From Firmicutes bacterium UBA6226 (GTDB lineage: Bacteria > Bacillota_A > Clostridia > Peptostreptococcales > Acidaminobacteraceae): DNA of 17,418 bases. The stretch lies in contig DJWQ01000200.1 of the NCBI GenBank assembly GCA_002441045.1, positions 1 through 17,418 of the forward strand, read 5' to 3'. The notes beneath the pieces are model-generated. The model was not told the DNA's origin and did no database searches. It saw only the letters and a program-made list of their open reading frames with translations. Below, in pieces: positions 7,006 to 14,201 of the stretch (positions are counted from its first letter, which is position 1; each line of letters begins with the position of its first letter). The position numbers and the translations under genes are program-made.

Positions 7006-7024
7006 GTACCGTCCCCTTGAATTT
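6998..7024. repeat. Palindromic right end (REP-like hairpin)
   Basis: A perfect 9 bp inverted repeat, AAATTCAAG (6998-7006) with CTTGAATTT (7016-7024), around a nine-base loop containing the GGGACGG core. It contains the right inverted repeat of the transposase unit and abuts the ABC ATPase stop codon (7023-7025). It could fold in the 3' end of the ABC transcript. Confidence 0.65.
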
Positions 7025-7757
7025 ACATTTCATTTACAAATGTCAAAACTTTGTTTAAAAATGCCTTTAAGGGTTGCGTTTGAGGTTTAGATAAGATTTC
7101 TTTTGTACCGTGTTCAACGATTTTACCGTCTTCCATAAAGATAATATAATCCGCCACCTCTCTTGCAAAGCCTATTTCATGCGTCACGATTACAAAATCT
7201 TTTTTCTGTTCAGCCAATAACTTAACTGCATTTAATACTTCATGCGTTAAAATAGGGTCCAAGGATGAAGTGGGTTCATCTAATAACACGAGTTCAGGTG
7301 CAATTGCAAGCGCTCTCACAATAGACGCTCTTTGCGCTTGTCCCCCACTGATCTGATGGGGTCTTTTTAGTGCATGTTCCTGTAACCCAAATTGCTCTAA
7401 GAGTGCATTAACTTCGCGGACGGCTTCTTCTCTTTCGCGACCGTGAACCTTCTCTAAGACAAGTAGTATATTATCTAAAATCGTTAGATGTGGAAACAAA
7501 TTATGATCTTGAAAAACAAAACCAACTTTTTTTCTGTAGTCGACATCTGAGACTTCACTTACCGTATGCCCGTTCACATTGATACTACCATTTTCAAATG
7601 ATTCCAGACCAGCAATCAATCTTAAAAGAGTTGATTTTCCGCTACCAGATGCGCCTATTAGCGCTAAAACTTGAATGTCTTCTACTTTTATCTGCATTTG
7701 ATCAAGTATGGTTTTACCACCATAGGTTTTGATTAAATTATTAATTGTTAGATTCAT
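7023..7757 (-). CDS. Polar amino acid ABC transporter ATP-binding protein
   Basis: 244 aa nucleotide-binding subunit of a GlnQ/HisP-type importer. It powers uptake through the adjacent permease. Complete ATPase motif set: Walker A GASGSGKS (35-42), Q-loop Gln83, signature ISGGQ (136-140, Ile in place of the usual Leu), Walker B LVLLDE (156-161), and switch His193. Overlaps the permease gene by 17 bp (7741-7757), a sign of translational coupling. GGTGG lies just upstream of the ATG inside the permease's last codons. It is the last gene of the three-gene operon, and its stop codon abuts the REP-like palindrome. Substrate is probably a polar amino acid; which one cannot be told. Confidence 0.93.
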   Translation of the reverse strand: MNLTINNLIKTYGGKTILDQMQIKVEDIQVLALIGASGSGKSTLLRLIAGLESFENGSINVNGHTVSEVSDVDYRKKVGFVFQDHNLFPHLTILDNILLVLEKVHGREREEAVREVNALLEQFGLQEHALKRPHQISGGQAQRASIVRALAIAPELVLLDEPTSSLDPILTHEVLNAVKLLAEQKKDFVIVTHEIGFAREVADYIIFMEDGKIVEHGTKEILSKPQTQPLKAFLNKVLTFVNEM

Positions 7758-8496
7758 AAGCCACCTTGTAGTTGAGTCTTTTTTCTAGTGTTCTTACCAT
7801 CATTATCAATGGGATTGTAAGTATCAAATAACCTATTGCTATGATTAAAAAGCCTTCTGGGTATCTAAAGCTAATAGATTGAATGGTTTGTACTGAATTC
7901 AAAAACTCGTTTGTTGACATGTATGCCAATAGGGCACTGCTTTTAATCGTCATAGCGAATTGTCCTGCAAGAGGGGGTAAAATTGAAGTCATCACTTGAG
8001 GAAAAACAACATATCGATACGTCTGATACTTTGTAAAGCCAAACATTTTAGCGGTCTGCCACTGATTTTGATGTATGCTCTCTATTGCCCCTTTATATAT
8101 GTCCGAAATGTAAGCTCCTATATAAAGTCCAAGCGTTAAGGAGCCCACCCAAAATTTAGAATCAATGTTAAATGCATCACCTATATAGTAATACGCAATG
8201 ACCGCAATTACGATAAGTGGTGTTCCAAAAATAATGGTCTTATGAATTTCTGAAAGATATTTAAGAACGCGCCATTTTGAAACTGTCATAAGATAAAGAA
8301 TCAATCCAATGACAAGAGCTAAAACAAGTGATACGACACTAATGGCTATTGTCGTCAACCAACCTTCAAGAATGACGCGCCAATAGGTTAGATAAACAGA
8401 GTAATCTGTTGTTTTTTCAAGTGCTCTAGACGATACAAAATAGAATAAAAGAACATATACCGCAATTGCTGCCAGAAAGTTTAGTATTTTTTTCAT
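7741..8496 (-). CDS. Polar amino acid ABC transporter permease
   Basis: 251 aa integral membrane subunit of the HisM/GlnP type, with about five to six membrane segments (roughly 6-23, 47-70, 87-105, 113-130, 185-205, 213-235). The cytoplasmic EAA loop that contacts the ATPase is seen around residues 135-160 (GAIESI...TAKMFGF...VVFPQ). ATG with GGAG about six bases upstream. It follows the binding-protein gene by 180 bp, a gap that holds a terminator-like hairpin, and overlaps the ATPase gene by 17 bp. Confidence 0.93.
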   Translation of the reverse strand: MKKILNFLAAIAVYVLLFYFVSSRALEKTTDYSVYLTYWRVILEGWLTTIAISVVSLVLALVIGLILYLMTVSKWRVLKYLSEIHKTIIFGTPLIVIAVIAYYYIGDAFNIDSKFWVGSLTLGLYIGAYISDIYKGAIESIHQNQWQTAKMFGFTKYQTYRYVVFPQVMTSILPPLAGQFAMTIKSSALLAYMSTNEFLNSVQTIQSISFRYPEGFLIIAIGYLILTIPLIMMVRTLEKRLNYKVAYESNN

Positions 8497-8556
8497 ATGT
8501 CACTCCTAGTTTATTCGGCATTGCTTTAATGCGTATTTCTTTACTGCTTGTGGCTT

Positions 8557-8592
8557 AATAAAAAAGTCACTCCCTTTTTAAGAGAGGACTTT
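8557..8592 (-). terminator. Terminator/attenuator between binding protein and permease
   Basis: On the minus strand, AAAGTCCTCTCT pairs with AGGGAGTGACTTT (about 11 bp with one bulge and one mismatch), followed by TTTTTTATT. It lies in the 180 bp gap between the binding-protein stop (8677) and the permease start (8496). Partial termination here would make more binding protein than permease/ATPase, a common arrangement in such operons. The rest of the gap shows nothing else recognisable. Confidence 0.7.
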
Positions 8593-8676
8593 CTATCGTC
8601 TTACTATTACACATCATGTAAATCAAAATACTTGCTCTTATGCGAATCAAGTATAAAACACTGTGAGACTTCAATT

Positions 8677-9462
8677 TTAAAAGAAAAACTCAAGACCATA
8701 ATCTTCAAATTCTTTGATCTTATCTTGTAGATAGGTTTCTCTGATTTTATCGTATGTGCCATCTGTTTTTGCCTTTTCAATAAAAGCGTTAATCTTTTCT
8801 TTTAGCTCATCTTCTCCCTTACGCATCGCAATGCCCCAACCTTTTGTATTTGGAAGTGGTTCTAATATCGCGCGAGTGGTATCTGGATAGTTTTCATGAT
8901 GTCTAATAATTGAAAGTGGGTCATAAATAAATACATCCGCTTTACCTTGAGCCACTTCTAATACTGCAGATGCTTCTTCATCAATATTGCGAATTTGTGC
9001 ATTAGGTGCATTTTGTGCAGCCCATAAAGCTCCGATTGTGCCTGTTTTAGAAGCAATAATGACATCCGGATCATTCAAGTCTGATGGCGATTTCACTTTA
9101 GAGTCCTTATAGACGAGCATCATCAGCTGACTGTTGGTATATGGCTCAGAAAAATCAACCACTTCTTCTCTTGCTGGTGTGATTGTCATAGATGAAATGA
9201 TCAAATCAATTTTACCTTGTTCAAGAGCAGGAATTAAACTGCCATAATCTGTTTCCACGATCTCAATCTCTCTATCCAAGTATTCTCCAAGTTTGTTTGC
9301 AAGCATAACCGATGCACCATCAGGATTACCATTTGCATCCTTTGTCTCAAAAGGTGGGTATTTTAGTTCCATGCCAACTTTTAAAGGTTCCTCTGTAGAT
9401 TGACTTTGGCAACCCGATAACACGAAAATTGCTACAATTAATAACAGTAGTACTTTTTTCAT
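8677..9462 (-). CDS. Amino acid ABC transporter substrate-binding lipoprotein
   Basis: 261 aa extracellular solute-binding protein, SBP_bac_3 family. A short lipoprotein signal peptide ends in the lipobox LSGC, with Cys18 the lipidated residue after cleavage by signal peptidase II. The mature part begins LKVGMELKYPPFE, the typical first strand and ligand-contact region of this family. It also has DLIISSMTITPAREE...FSEPY (about 86-107), the best-conserved family signature. It would capture a polar amino acid for the permease and ATPase encoded downstream. ATG with GGAGG five bases upstream. First gene of the operon, divergent from pgsA. Confidence 0.95.
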   Translation of the reverse strand: MKKVLLLLIVAIFVLSGCQSQSTEEPLKVGMELKYPPFETKDANGNPDGASVMLANKLGEYLDREIEIVETDYGSLIPALEQGKIDLIISSMTITPAREEVVDFSEPYTNSQLMMLVYKDSKVKSPSDLNDPDVIIASKTGTIGALWAAQNAPNAQIRNIDEEASAVLEVAQGKADVFIYDPLSIIRHHENYPDTTRAILEPLPNTKGWGIAMRKGEDELKEKINAFIEKAKTDGTYDKIRETYLQDKIKEFEDYGLEFFF

Positions 9463-9494
9463 AATGCCTCCTCTTGTAATGATAGTCGTTCTTA

Positions 9495-9503
9495 CTTATA
9501 CCA
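9495..9503 (-). promoter_or_regulatory. Candidate extended -10 promoter of the ABC operon
   Basis: The minus strand reads TGGTATAAG, an extended -10 (TGn plus TATAAG), about 33 bases before the binding-protein ATG. No clear -35 is visible, as is usual for extended -10 promoters. Confidence 0.4.
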
Positions 9504-9546
9504 ATATTTTCTATATTTAAAACAGTTTGATTCTTTTTTTCGCTTT

Positions 9547-9574
9547 TTGACACGGAATAGTTTATAATTTAAAT
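9547..9574 (+). promoter_or_regulatory. Candidate promoter of the pgsA operon
   Basis: A perfect TTGACA (9547-9552) is followed 16 bp later by TTAAAT (9569-9574), a 4/6 match. A better-looking TATAAT at 9563-9568 is only 10 bp from the -35, which is too close to pair with it. The assignment of the -10 is uncertain. Confidence 0.4.
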
Positions 9575-9594
9575 GTATACGTTTAATTTTTGGG

Positions 9595-9608
9595 CCTTTC
9601 GCGAAAGG
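9595..9608 (+). promoter_or_regulatory. Palindrome covering the pgsA ribosome binding site
   Basis: CCTTTCGCGAAAGG is a perfect 14 bp palindrome. As RNA it can form a 5 bp stem with a CGCG loop. Its right arm contains most of the AAAGGAG (9604-9610) ribosome binding site of pgsA, which would be paired when the hairpin forms. Confidence 0.55.
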
Positions 9609-9619
9609 AGTGTTACAGG

Positions 9620-10153
9620 TTGAAAAACATACCCAATCTTTTAACTGCCATCCGTCTTTGTCTTGTACCGGTTTTTCTTATGGTGTACTTTTCCGCAATG
9701 GAATCTGCACACACAATAGCACTTATAATTTTTATTTTTGCCGGATTTACAGATTTTTTAGATGGCTATTTAGCTCGAAAGTACCAAGTTATTTCACCTT
9801 TTGGAACTGTATTTGATCCACTTGCTGACAAGTTGATGTTACTCGCTGCACTATCTTCACTCTACCTTGACCATATTATACCACTTTGGGTCTTGGCAAT
9901 CATGCTTATGAAAGAACTTTTTATGATTTGTGCAGGAATTTATCTTTATTTGCGCAAAGAAAAAATGATCATTCCATCGAACTTGTTTGGGAAATTAGCA
10001 ACGGTTGTTTTCAGTCTGGCAATTGTATTATTACTTATAATGCCAGAAACGAAATCATTACAATATCTCGTTATCCTAGCTGTTGGATTCAAACTTATCG
10101 CATTAACATCATATGTGACTTTTATGATAAAGCACAAACGACAGTCCAATTAA
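9620..10153 (+). CDS. pgsA: CDP-diacylglycerol-glycerol-3-phosphate phosphatidyltransferase
   Basis: Membrane enzyme making phosphatidylglycerolphosphate from CDP-diacylglycerol and glycerol-3-phosphate, the committed step to phosphatidylglycerol and cardiolipin. The CDP-alcohol phosphotransferase motif D-G-X2-A-R-X8-G-X3-D-X3-D is complete: Asp48, Gly49, Ala52, Arg53, Gly62, Asp66, Asp70. The 177 aa length and multiple hydrophobic segments fit the family. Start: the open frame reaches a TTG at 9590, but the TTG at 9620 is preferred. It lies nine bases after AAAGGAG and gives the canonical beginning M-K-N-I-P-N-L-L-T. TTG use and a ribosome binding site within a palindrome suggest restrained translation. 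Likely co-transcribed with degV 36 nt downstream. Other CDP-alcohol transferases are possible but less likely given the N-terminus. Confidence 0.93.
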   Translation: MKNIPNLLTAIRLCLVPVFLMVYFSAMESAHTIALIIFIFAGFTDFLDGYLARKYQVISPFGTVFDPLADKLMLLAALSSLYLDHIIPLWVLAIMLMKELFMICAGIYLYLRKEKMIIPSNLFGKLATVVFSLAIVLLLIMPETKSLQYLVILAVGFKLIALTSYVTFMIKHKRQSN

Positions 10154-10189
10154 ACGGCATGCGTCTATCACAAAATTGGAGGCTTCAAT

Positions 10190-11068
10190 ATGAATATTAA
10201 AATCATAACAGATTCGTGTTGTGACCTTCCACTAAGTTTCGTGGAAAGTCATTCGGATCTATTGCACGTCCTTGGTATGCCAATTCAAATCCAAAATAGA
10301 GAAGTCATCGATGATTTAGGAAAAACATATAAACATAAGGACTTTTATGATTTATTAAGACAAGGCATTATGCCAACGACATCGCAAATTAACTCATATC
10401 GTTTTGAGTGTGCGTTTAGAGATTGTGTTAAAGAGGGAAAAGAAGCCATTTACCTTGGGTTTACCTCTGGTATGAGTGGTACATACAATTCTGCGATGTT
10501 AGCTAAGCAAGCTGTATTAGAAGATTATCCAGAAGCTGTAATTCAAATTGTTGACACACTTTCAGCTTCTATTGGTCAAGGTGCTATTATCGTTGAAGCG
10601 CTAAAGCTTGCTCATCAAGGTAAAAACGTAAATGAAATTGCCTTATGGGCAGAATCGAATAAACTTAAAACTCAGCACTGGTTTGGCGTGGACGATTTAA
10701 ACTACTTAAAAAATGGCGGCCGAATTTCTCATTTCTCAGCAATCGTTGGCGGTATGCTTAACGTAAAACCGACATTAGGTGTTGACAACGATGGAAGAAT
10801 TAAACCCTTTGGAAATGTTAGAGGACGAAAAAAATCCATTGCACAGCTGGCTTCAAAGTTTGAAACACATTATCAGAGTGCTTCTTCAGCATCAGTCATC
10901 GTCGGTCATGGAAATTGTGAGGAGGATGCGATTGCACTTGCAAATGCAATAAAGGAAATCAATCCTGATGTCCCGTTAATGATTAGCGAACTCAGTATGA
11001 CGATCGCCTCTCATGTTGGCCCAAACATGATTGCAGTTGCCTTCATTGGAGATGAAAGGGAAGAGTAA
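10190..11068 (+). CDS. DegV family fatty acid-binding protein (FakB-like)
   Basis: 292 aa DegV/FakB-family protein. Members hold a fatty acid in a closed tunnel and present its carboxylate to the kinase FakA, feeding exogenous or recycled fatty acids to phospholipid synthesis. Seen: ITDSCCDLP (6-14), PTTSQ (62-66), SGMSGTY (93-99), GRISHFSAIVGGMLNVKP (177-194) and HVGPNM (275-280), all family hallmarks at expected positions. Length is normal. GGAGG lies seven bases before the ATG. The neighbour pgsA also works in phospholipid synthesis, and the stop overlaps the mnmA start in TAATG. No fakA is in the window, so the functional pairing is inferred from the family. Confidence 0.93.
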   Translation: MNIKIITDSCCDLPLSFVESHSDLLHVLGMPIQIQNREVIDDLGKTYKHKDFYDLLRQGIMPTTSQINSYRFECAFRDCVKEGKEAIYLGFTSGMSGTYNSAMLAKQAVLEDYPEAVIQIVDTLSASIGQGAIIVEALKLAHQGKNVNEIALWAESNKLKTQHWFGVDDLNYLKNGGRISHFSAIVGGMLNVKPTLGVDNDGRIKPFGNVRGRKKSIAQLASKFETHYQSASSASVIVGHGNCEEDAIALANAIKEINPDVPLMISELSMTIASHVGPNMIAVAFIGDEREE

Positions 11069-12180
11069 TGTCAATAGTAGCAGTAGGACTTAGTGGTGGT
11101 ATCGATAGCGGTACCACCGCACTTATGTTAAAAGAACAAGGTTACGATGTATTTGGCGTCACAATGTGGCTCTTTGATCATCAACAGCACGAGATTGAAG
11201 CTGCAAAAAAGGTGGCCGCTGCTATCGGAATACCACATCATGTTTTGGATTATAGAAGTGCCTTTAATGAAAAAGTCATTACACCTTTTATCAAAGCATA
11301 CGAATCTGGAAAAACGCCAAATCCATGCCTTTATTGTAATAAGCATTTTAAATATGGCCAATTAATTAACGATTGTATCCAGCTAGGTGCTGATTTTTTT
11401 GCAACAGGGCATTATGTAAAATGTGAGTTTGATACTGTATCTGGCGAATATATACTGAAAAAAGCGGATTATGAGAAAAAGGATCAATCTTATAATCTTT
11501 ATCATTTAGATCAAAACGTTCTGTCACGACTAATCTTTCCACTGGGCCTTGCCAGCAGCAAGGATGAAGTTCGATCTCATTTTTCTAAGTTAAATGTCAC
11601 TTTATCGCAAAAAAAAGACAGTCTTGGAATTTGCTTTATCGATCACAAGAACCATCGTCGTTTTCTTGAAGAACTAGAGAGTCCAAGTAGTGTAGAAGGA
11701 GACTTTGTTAACCAGCAAGGTATCATATTAGGCACACATAGTGGCTTTGGCCACTATACAATAGGACAAAAAAGACGCCTCGGCATGGGCCGAGACGGTC
11801 AGTATTTAAACGGTAGATATGTGGTTATAGCCATCCATCCTGAAATCAATCAGGTCGTACTTGGTAGAGAAAGTGATCTATTATATACAGAGGTTTATTG
11901 CTCCGAATTTAATCTCATTTCACCAAGTTTAAAAACACAGTTATTAAAAAACGCGCAGGGTTTTTCAATTACTGCCATTTTAAGTCAGTGGTCCGAAAAG
12001 TATCAAGGCAAGCTATACCTTAATAATTCAGGCGCAAAAGTAATTTTTGATTTACCTGTTCGTGCCCCATCACTTGGACAAGCGATGGTGTGTTACAAGG
12101 AAGATGTACTTATCGGCGGTGGTATAATCTCAGCCTTTGAAAACACCAAGAAATTGTACACAAATACAAAAATGACATAA
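11068..12180 (+). CDS. mnmA: tRNA 2-thiouridine(34) synthase MnmA
   Basis: Adds sulfur to position 2 of the wobble uridine in Lys, Glu and Gln tRNAs using ATP and a persulfide relay. The 370 aa protein shows the PP-loop SGGIDS (9-14), TPNPCLYCN (83-91) with the catalytic cysteine Cys90, TGHY (113-116), and the second catalytic cysteine Cys189 in DSLGICFID. The C-terminal part (about 200-365) is the tRNA-binding and beta-barrel region, with GFGHYTIGQKRR and RAPSLGQ typical of MnmA. Cys87 occupies the place of Asp in E. coli MnmA (NPDILCN), giving a CxxC plus C set. It overlaps degV by one base (TAATG), indicating coupled translation, and is the last gene of the pgsA-degV-mnmA run. It could be one of two MnmA paralogues, as some Clostridia have. 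Confidence 0.93.
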   Translation: MSIVAVGLSGGIDSGTTALMLKEQGYDVFGVTMWLFDHQQHEIEAAKKVAAAIGIPHHVLDYRSAFNEKVITPFIKAYESGKTPNPCLYCNKHFKYGQLINDCIQLGADFFATGHYVKCEFDTVSGEYILKKADYEKKDQSYNLYHLDQNVLSRLIFPLGLASSKDEVRSHFSKLNVTLSQKKDSLGICFIDHKNHRRFLEELESPSSVEGDFVNQQGIILGTHSGFGHYTIGQKRRLGMGRDGQYLNGRYVVIAIHPEINQVVLGRESDLLYTEVYCSEFNLISPSLKTQLLKNAQGFSITAILSQWSEKYQGKLYLNNSGAKVIFDLPVRAPSLGQAMVCYKEDVLIGGGIISAFENTKKLYTNTKMT

Positions 12181-12259
12181 GTTGCACAAAATACTTGCAA
12201 AAATTTTGGCTATTTCAATAGAAACCGTTAATATTTTTGCTTTAATATGCTATCCTAAT

Positions 12260-12297
12260 ATGGCTTAAATGCACATTTGAATGTGCGCTTAAGCCAT
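12260..12297 (+). terminator. Hairpin between mnmA and the chemotaxis gene
   Basis: ATGGCTTAA..GCACAT (12260-12276) pairs with ATGTGC..TTAAGCCAT (12281-12297): 15 of 17 pairs around a TTGA loop, followed by the AT-rich TTATTAATTTT. It is probably the terminator of the pgsA-degV-mnmA transcript. A possible -10 (TAATAT, 12256-12261) of the next gene overlaps its left arm, so it could instead sit in that gene's leader. The remaining 12181-12259 is AT-rich with nothing else clear. Confidence 0.55.
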
Positions 12298-12319
12298 TTA
12301 TTAATTTTAGGGGTGAGAC

Positions 12320-14059
12320 ATGCTGAAAAATTTAGGACTAAGAAAAAAGATCCTTGGCGGATTTGTTCTAGTCACGTTATTAACTGTAATTGTAGGCGCT
12401 GTAGGCATTATCGGAACACGACAATTAAAATCAGAGGTTGATGAAATTGGGTTAGTCAACTTACCAAGCGTCGATGCATTATTAAGTATTAGTGAATCAG
12501 TTGCTTTAGTGGCTGGATATGAAAACGCACTTCTCGTTCCAGAACTTAGTAAGGAGATGCGAGACGATTATCTTGCAAAAATGGAAGAAGAACTTTCTTT
12601 AATTGGTACATATATGACCAATTACGAGTCACTCTCTATAACGGAGGAAGAGGCTGCCCTCTGGACAGATTTAAAACCACTTTATGAAAAATGGGCTTAT
12701 GATCACAAAACCTATATATCATTTGAATCTACTTATCGTAATAAAGTCTCTCAAATCAATTATAACAACATGGTAACGCAATCTCTCAAAACCAATGCTA
12801 GATCTTATGGTATGTTAAACAAAGCACTTGGTGAGCTTGTTGAACTTAATAAAGCAAATTCAACTGTTTCAGTATCAGATGCGATTTCACTAAGTAATCA
12901 AATCAATCTCGTTACAGGTGGAGTTTTAGTTGGCTCTATCGTTTTATCATTACTATTCGGTTTAATTATCTCTGGAATGATTTTAAAACCGGTTAAAAAG
13001 CTCAATCAAGATCTTTCAATGCTTGCTACAAGTGGCGGTGATTTAACACAAAGATTTATCGTTTCTTCAGGAGATGAACTTGGAAAAATGACACTCTCTG
13101 TAAATGCATTCTTAGATAACCTTCACACCATTATGGGTCAAGTGATCGCTGAATCAGACAACATGAACGAATCCGTATCATTGGTAAACGATTATCTATT
13201 ACATCTCAATGATAATATTCAAGATGTATCTGCTGCCACAGAGGAGCTTTCTGCAAGTATGGAAGAATCAGCTGCAAGCAGTGAAGAAATCAATGCAACG
13301 ACAAAGGAAATTGAAAATGCGGTGCATCTCGTATCTGATAAAGCGCAAGAAGGTGCAAATTCCTCACTGCAAATTAGCACAAAAGCAAAGGCGCTTCTCG
13401 ATGTTGCTTTAGAGTCTAAGAAAGTTGCAATCTCCACTTATGAGCAATCAAAAGGACACCTAAAGGAGTCATTAGAACGCTCAAAGGAAATGGATAAGAT
13501 TAACGTTCTTTCCAATACGATCTTGCAAATATCAGAGCAAACAAATCTACTCGCTTTAAATGCCGCTATCGAAGCAGCACGAGCTGGTGAGGCTGGAAGA
13601 GGCTTCGCAGTCGTCGCTGATGAAATCAGAAAACTAGCAGAACAATCAAAGGCTTCAGTAACAGAAATTCAAGCTGCTGCTGATCAAATTACGGATATCG
13701 TCAAAGGACTAGTAGATAATGCTGAAAACATCGTTGGTTTTGTAGAATCTAAGGTGATTGGCGATTATGACTTACTTGTGAATACCAGCTCAGAATATCA
13801 GTCGGATGCAAAAGTGTTCAGTGATATATCCAGTGAACTTAGTGCAACAGCAGAGCAATTACTTGCATCTATGGAGACGATTTCAAAAGCCATACACGAA
13901 ATCACAAATGCTACTTCGCAATCTTCTGAGGGAACAATGACCATAGCTGAAAAAACAAGTCTAGTATCTGAACAATCTAGTGCAGTTTCTAAACAAGCTG
14001 CAGTCATTCATCAGGGTTCTAACGCACTACATGAAAGTGTTTCCAAGTTTAAATTATAA
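12320..14059 (+). CDS. Methyl-accepting chemotaxis protein
   Basis: 579 aa transmembrane chemoreceptor that would control CheA kinase activity. Order: TM1 at about 11-32, extracellular helical sensor region 33-196 of the four-helix-bundle size with no motif I recognise, TM2 at about 197-222, HAMP 223-275, then a long coiled-coil signalling domain (about 290-579). The signalling hairpin tip is present and nearly invariant from Ile404 to about 445, including [18 protein letters not shown] and [18 protein letters not shown]. No C-terminal tether pentapeptide for CheR/CheB is seen. The ligand is unknown. ATG follows an AGGGGTGAG element. It stands alone between a hairpin and a strong terminator, with no other chemotaxis gene nearby. 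Confidence 0.96.
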   Translation: MLKNLGLRKKILGGFVLVTLLTVIVGAVGIIGTRQLKSEVDEIGLVNLPSVDALLSISESVALVAGYENALLVPELSKEMRDDYLAKMEEELSLIGTYMTNYESLSITEEEAALWTDLKPLYEKWAYDHKTYISFESTYRNKVSQINYNNMVTQSLKTNARSYGMLNKALGELVELNKANSTVSVSDAISLSNQINLVTGGVLVGSIVLSLLFGLIISGMILKPVKKLNQDLSMLATSGGDLTQRFIVSSGDELGKMTLSVNAFLDNLHTIMGQVIAESDNMNESVSLVNDYLLHLNDNIQDVSAATEELSASMEESAASSEEINATTKEIENAVHLVSDKAQEGANSSLQISTKAKALLDVALESKKVAISTYEQSKGHLKESLERSKEMDKINVLSNTILQISEQTNLLALNAAIEAARAGEAGRGFAVVADEIRKLAEQSKASVTEIQAAADQITDIVKGLVDNAENIVGFVESKVIGDYDLLVNTSSEYQSDAKVFSDISSELSATAEQLLASMETISKAIHEITNATSQSSEGTMTIAEKTSLVSEQSSAVSKQAAVIHQGSNALHESVSKFKL

Positions 14060-14139
14060 TACTGCTCATGTTTACTGATTTCTGTAATTAGCTTATGTCG
14101 TCAAGTAAAATGTCACCATAAACAAGAGTATGACTAAAT

Positions 14140-14187
14140 AAAGGTAGCATGTCCTAAATAAGAATTAGGATCTGCTACCTTTTTTGT
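14140..14187. terminator. Bidirectional terminator between chemotaxis gene and proS
   Basis: AAAGGTAGCA (14140-14149) pairs perfectly with TGCTACCTTT (14173-14182). The inner TCCTAA/TTAGGA extends the stem after a 2x2 internal loop. TTTTTTG follows on the plus strand and A-rich sequence lies on the other side, so it serves both convergent genes. The 80 bases before it (14060-14139) show nothing recognisable. Confidence 0.9.
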
Positions 14188-14201
14188 TTCATGAGATTAC
14201 T

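Larger units (their letters stand above)
6209..7019. mobile_element. REP-type transposase unit bounded by inverted repeats
   Basis: An 811 bp unit whose ends are inward-facing 21 bp inverted repeats, 6209-6229 on the plus strand and 6999-7019 on the minus strand, matching at 19 of 21 positions. Both read CAA, A or G, GGGACG, T or G, then TACTTGAATT. One HUH-transposase-like gene fills it. The right end begins four bases beyond the ABC ATPase stop codon, and the left end merges into the promoter of the reductase gene. The GGGGACGG-type motif beside such genes is, to my recollection, recurrent in Clostridia. I cannot see a target-site duplication. Confidence 0.6.

Noticed and set aside
8548..8730. 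Open frame of 60 codons on the plus strand between binding protein and permease
   Set aside because: Runs through the terminator hairpin and the end of the binding-protein gene, with no supporting signals.
9347..9553. Open frame of 68 codons on the minus strand upstream of and overlapping the binding-protein gene
   Set aside because: Shares the start region of a clear lipoprotein gene in another frame and has no family features.
9547..9568. TTGACA with TATAAT as a pgsA promoter pair
   Set aside because: Both boxes are perfect but only 10 bp apart; a sigma-70-type promoter needs about 16-18 bp.
13209..13437. Short frames on both strands inside the chemotaxis gene
   Set aside because: Shadows of the alanine/serine/glutamate-rich coiled-coil coding sequence.
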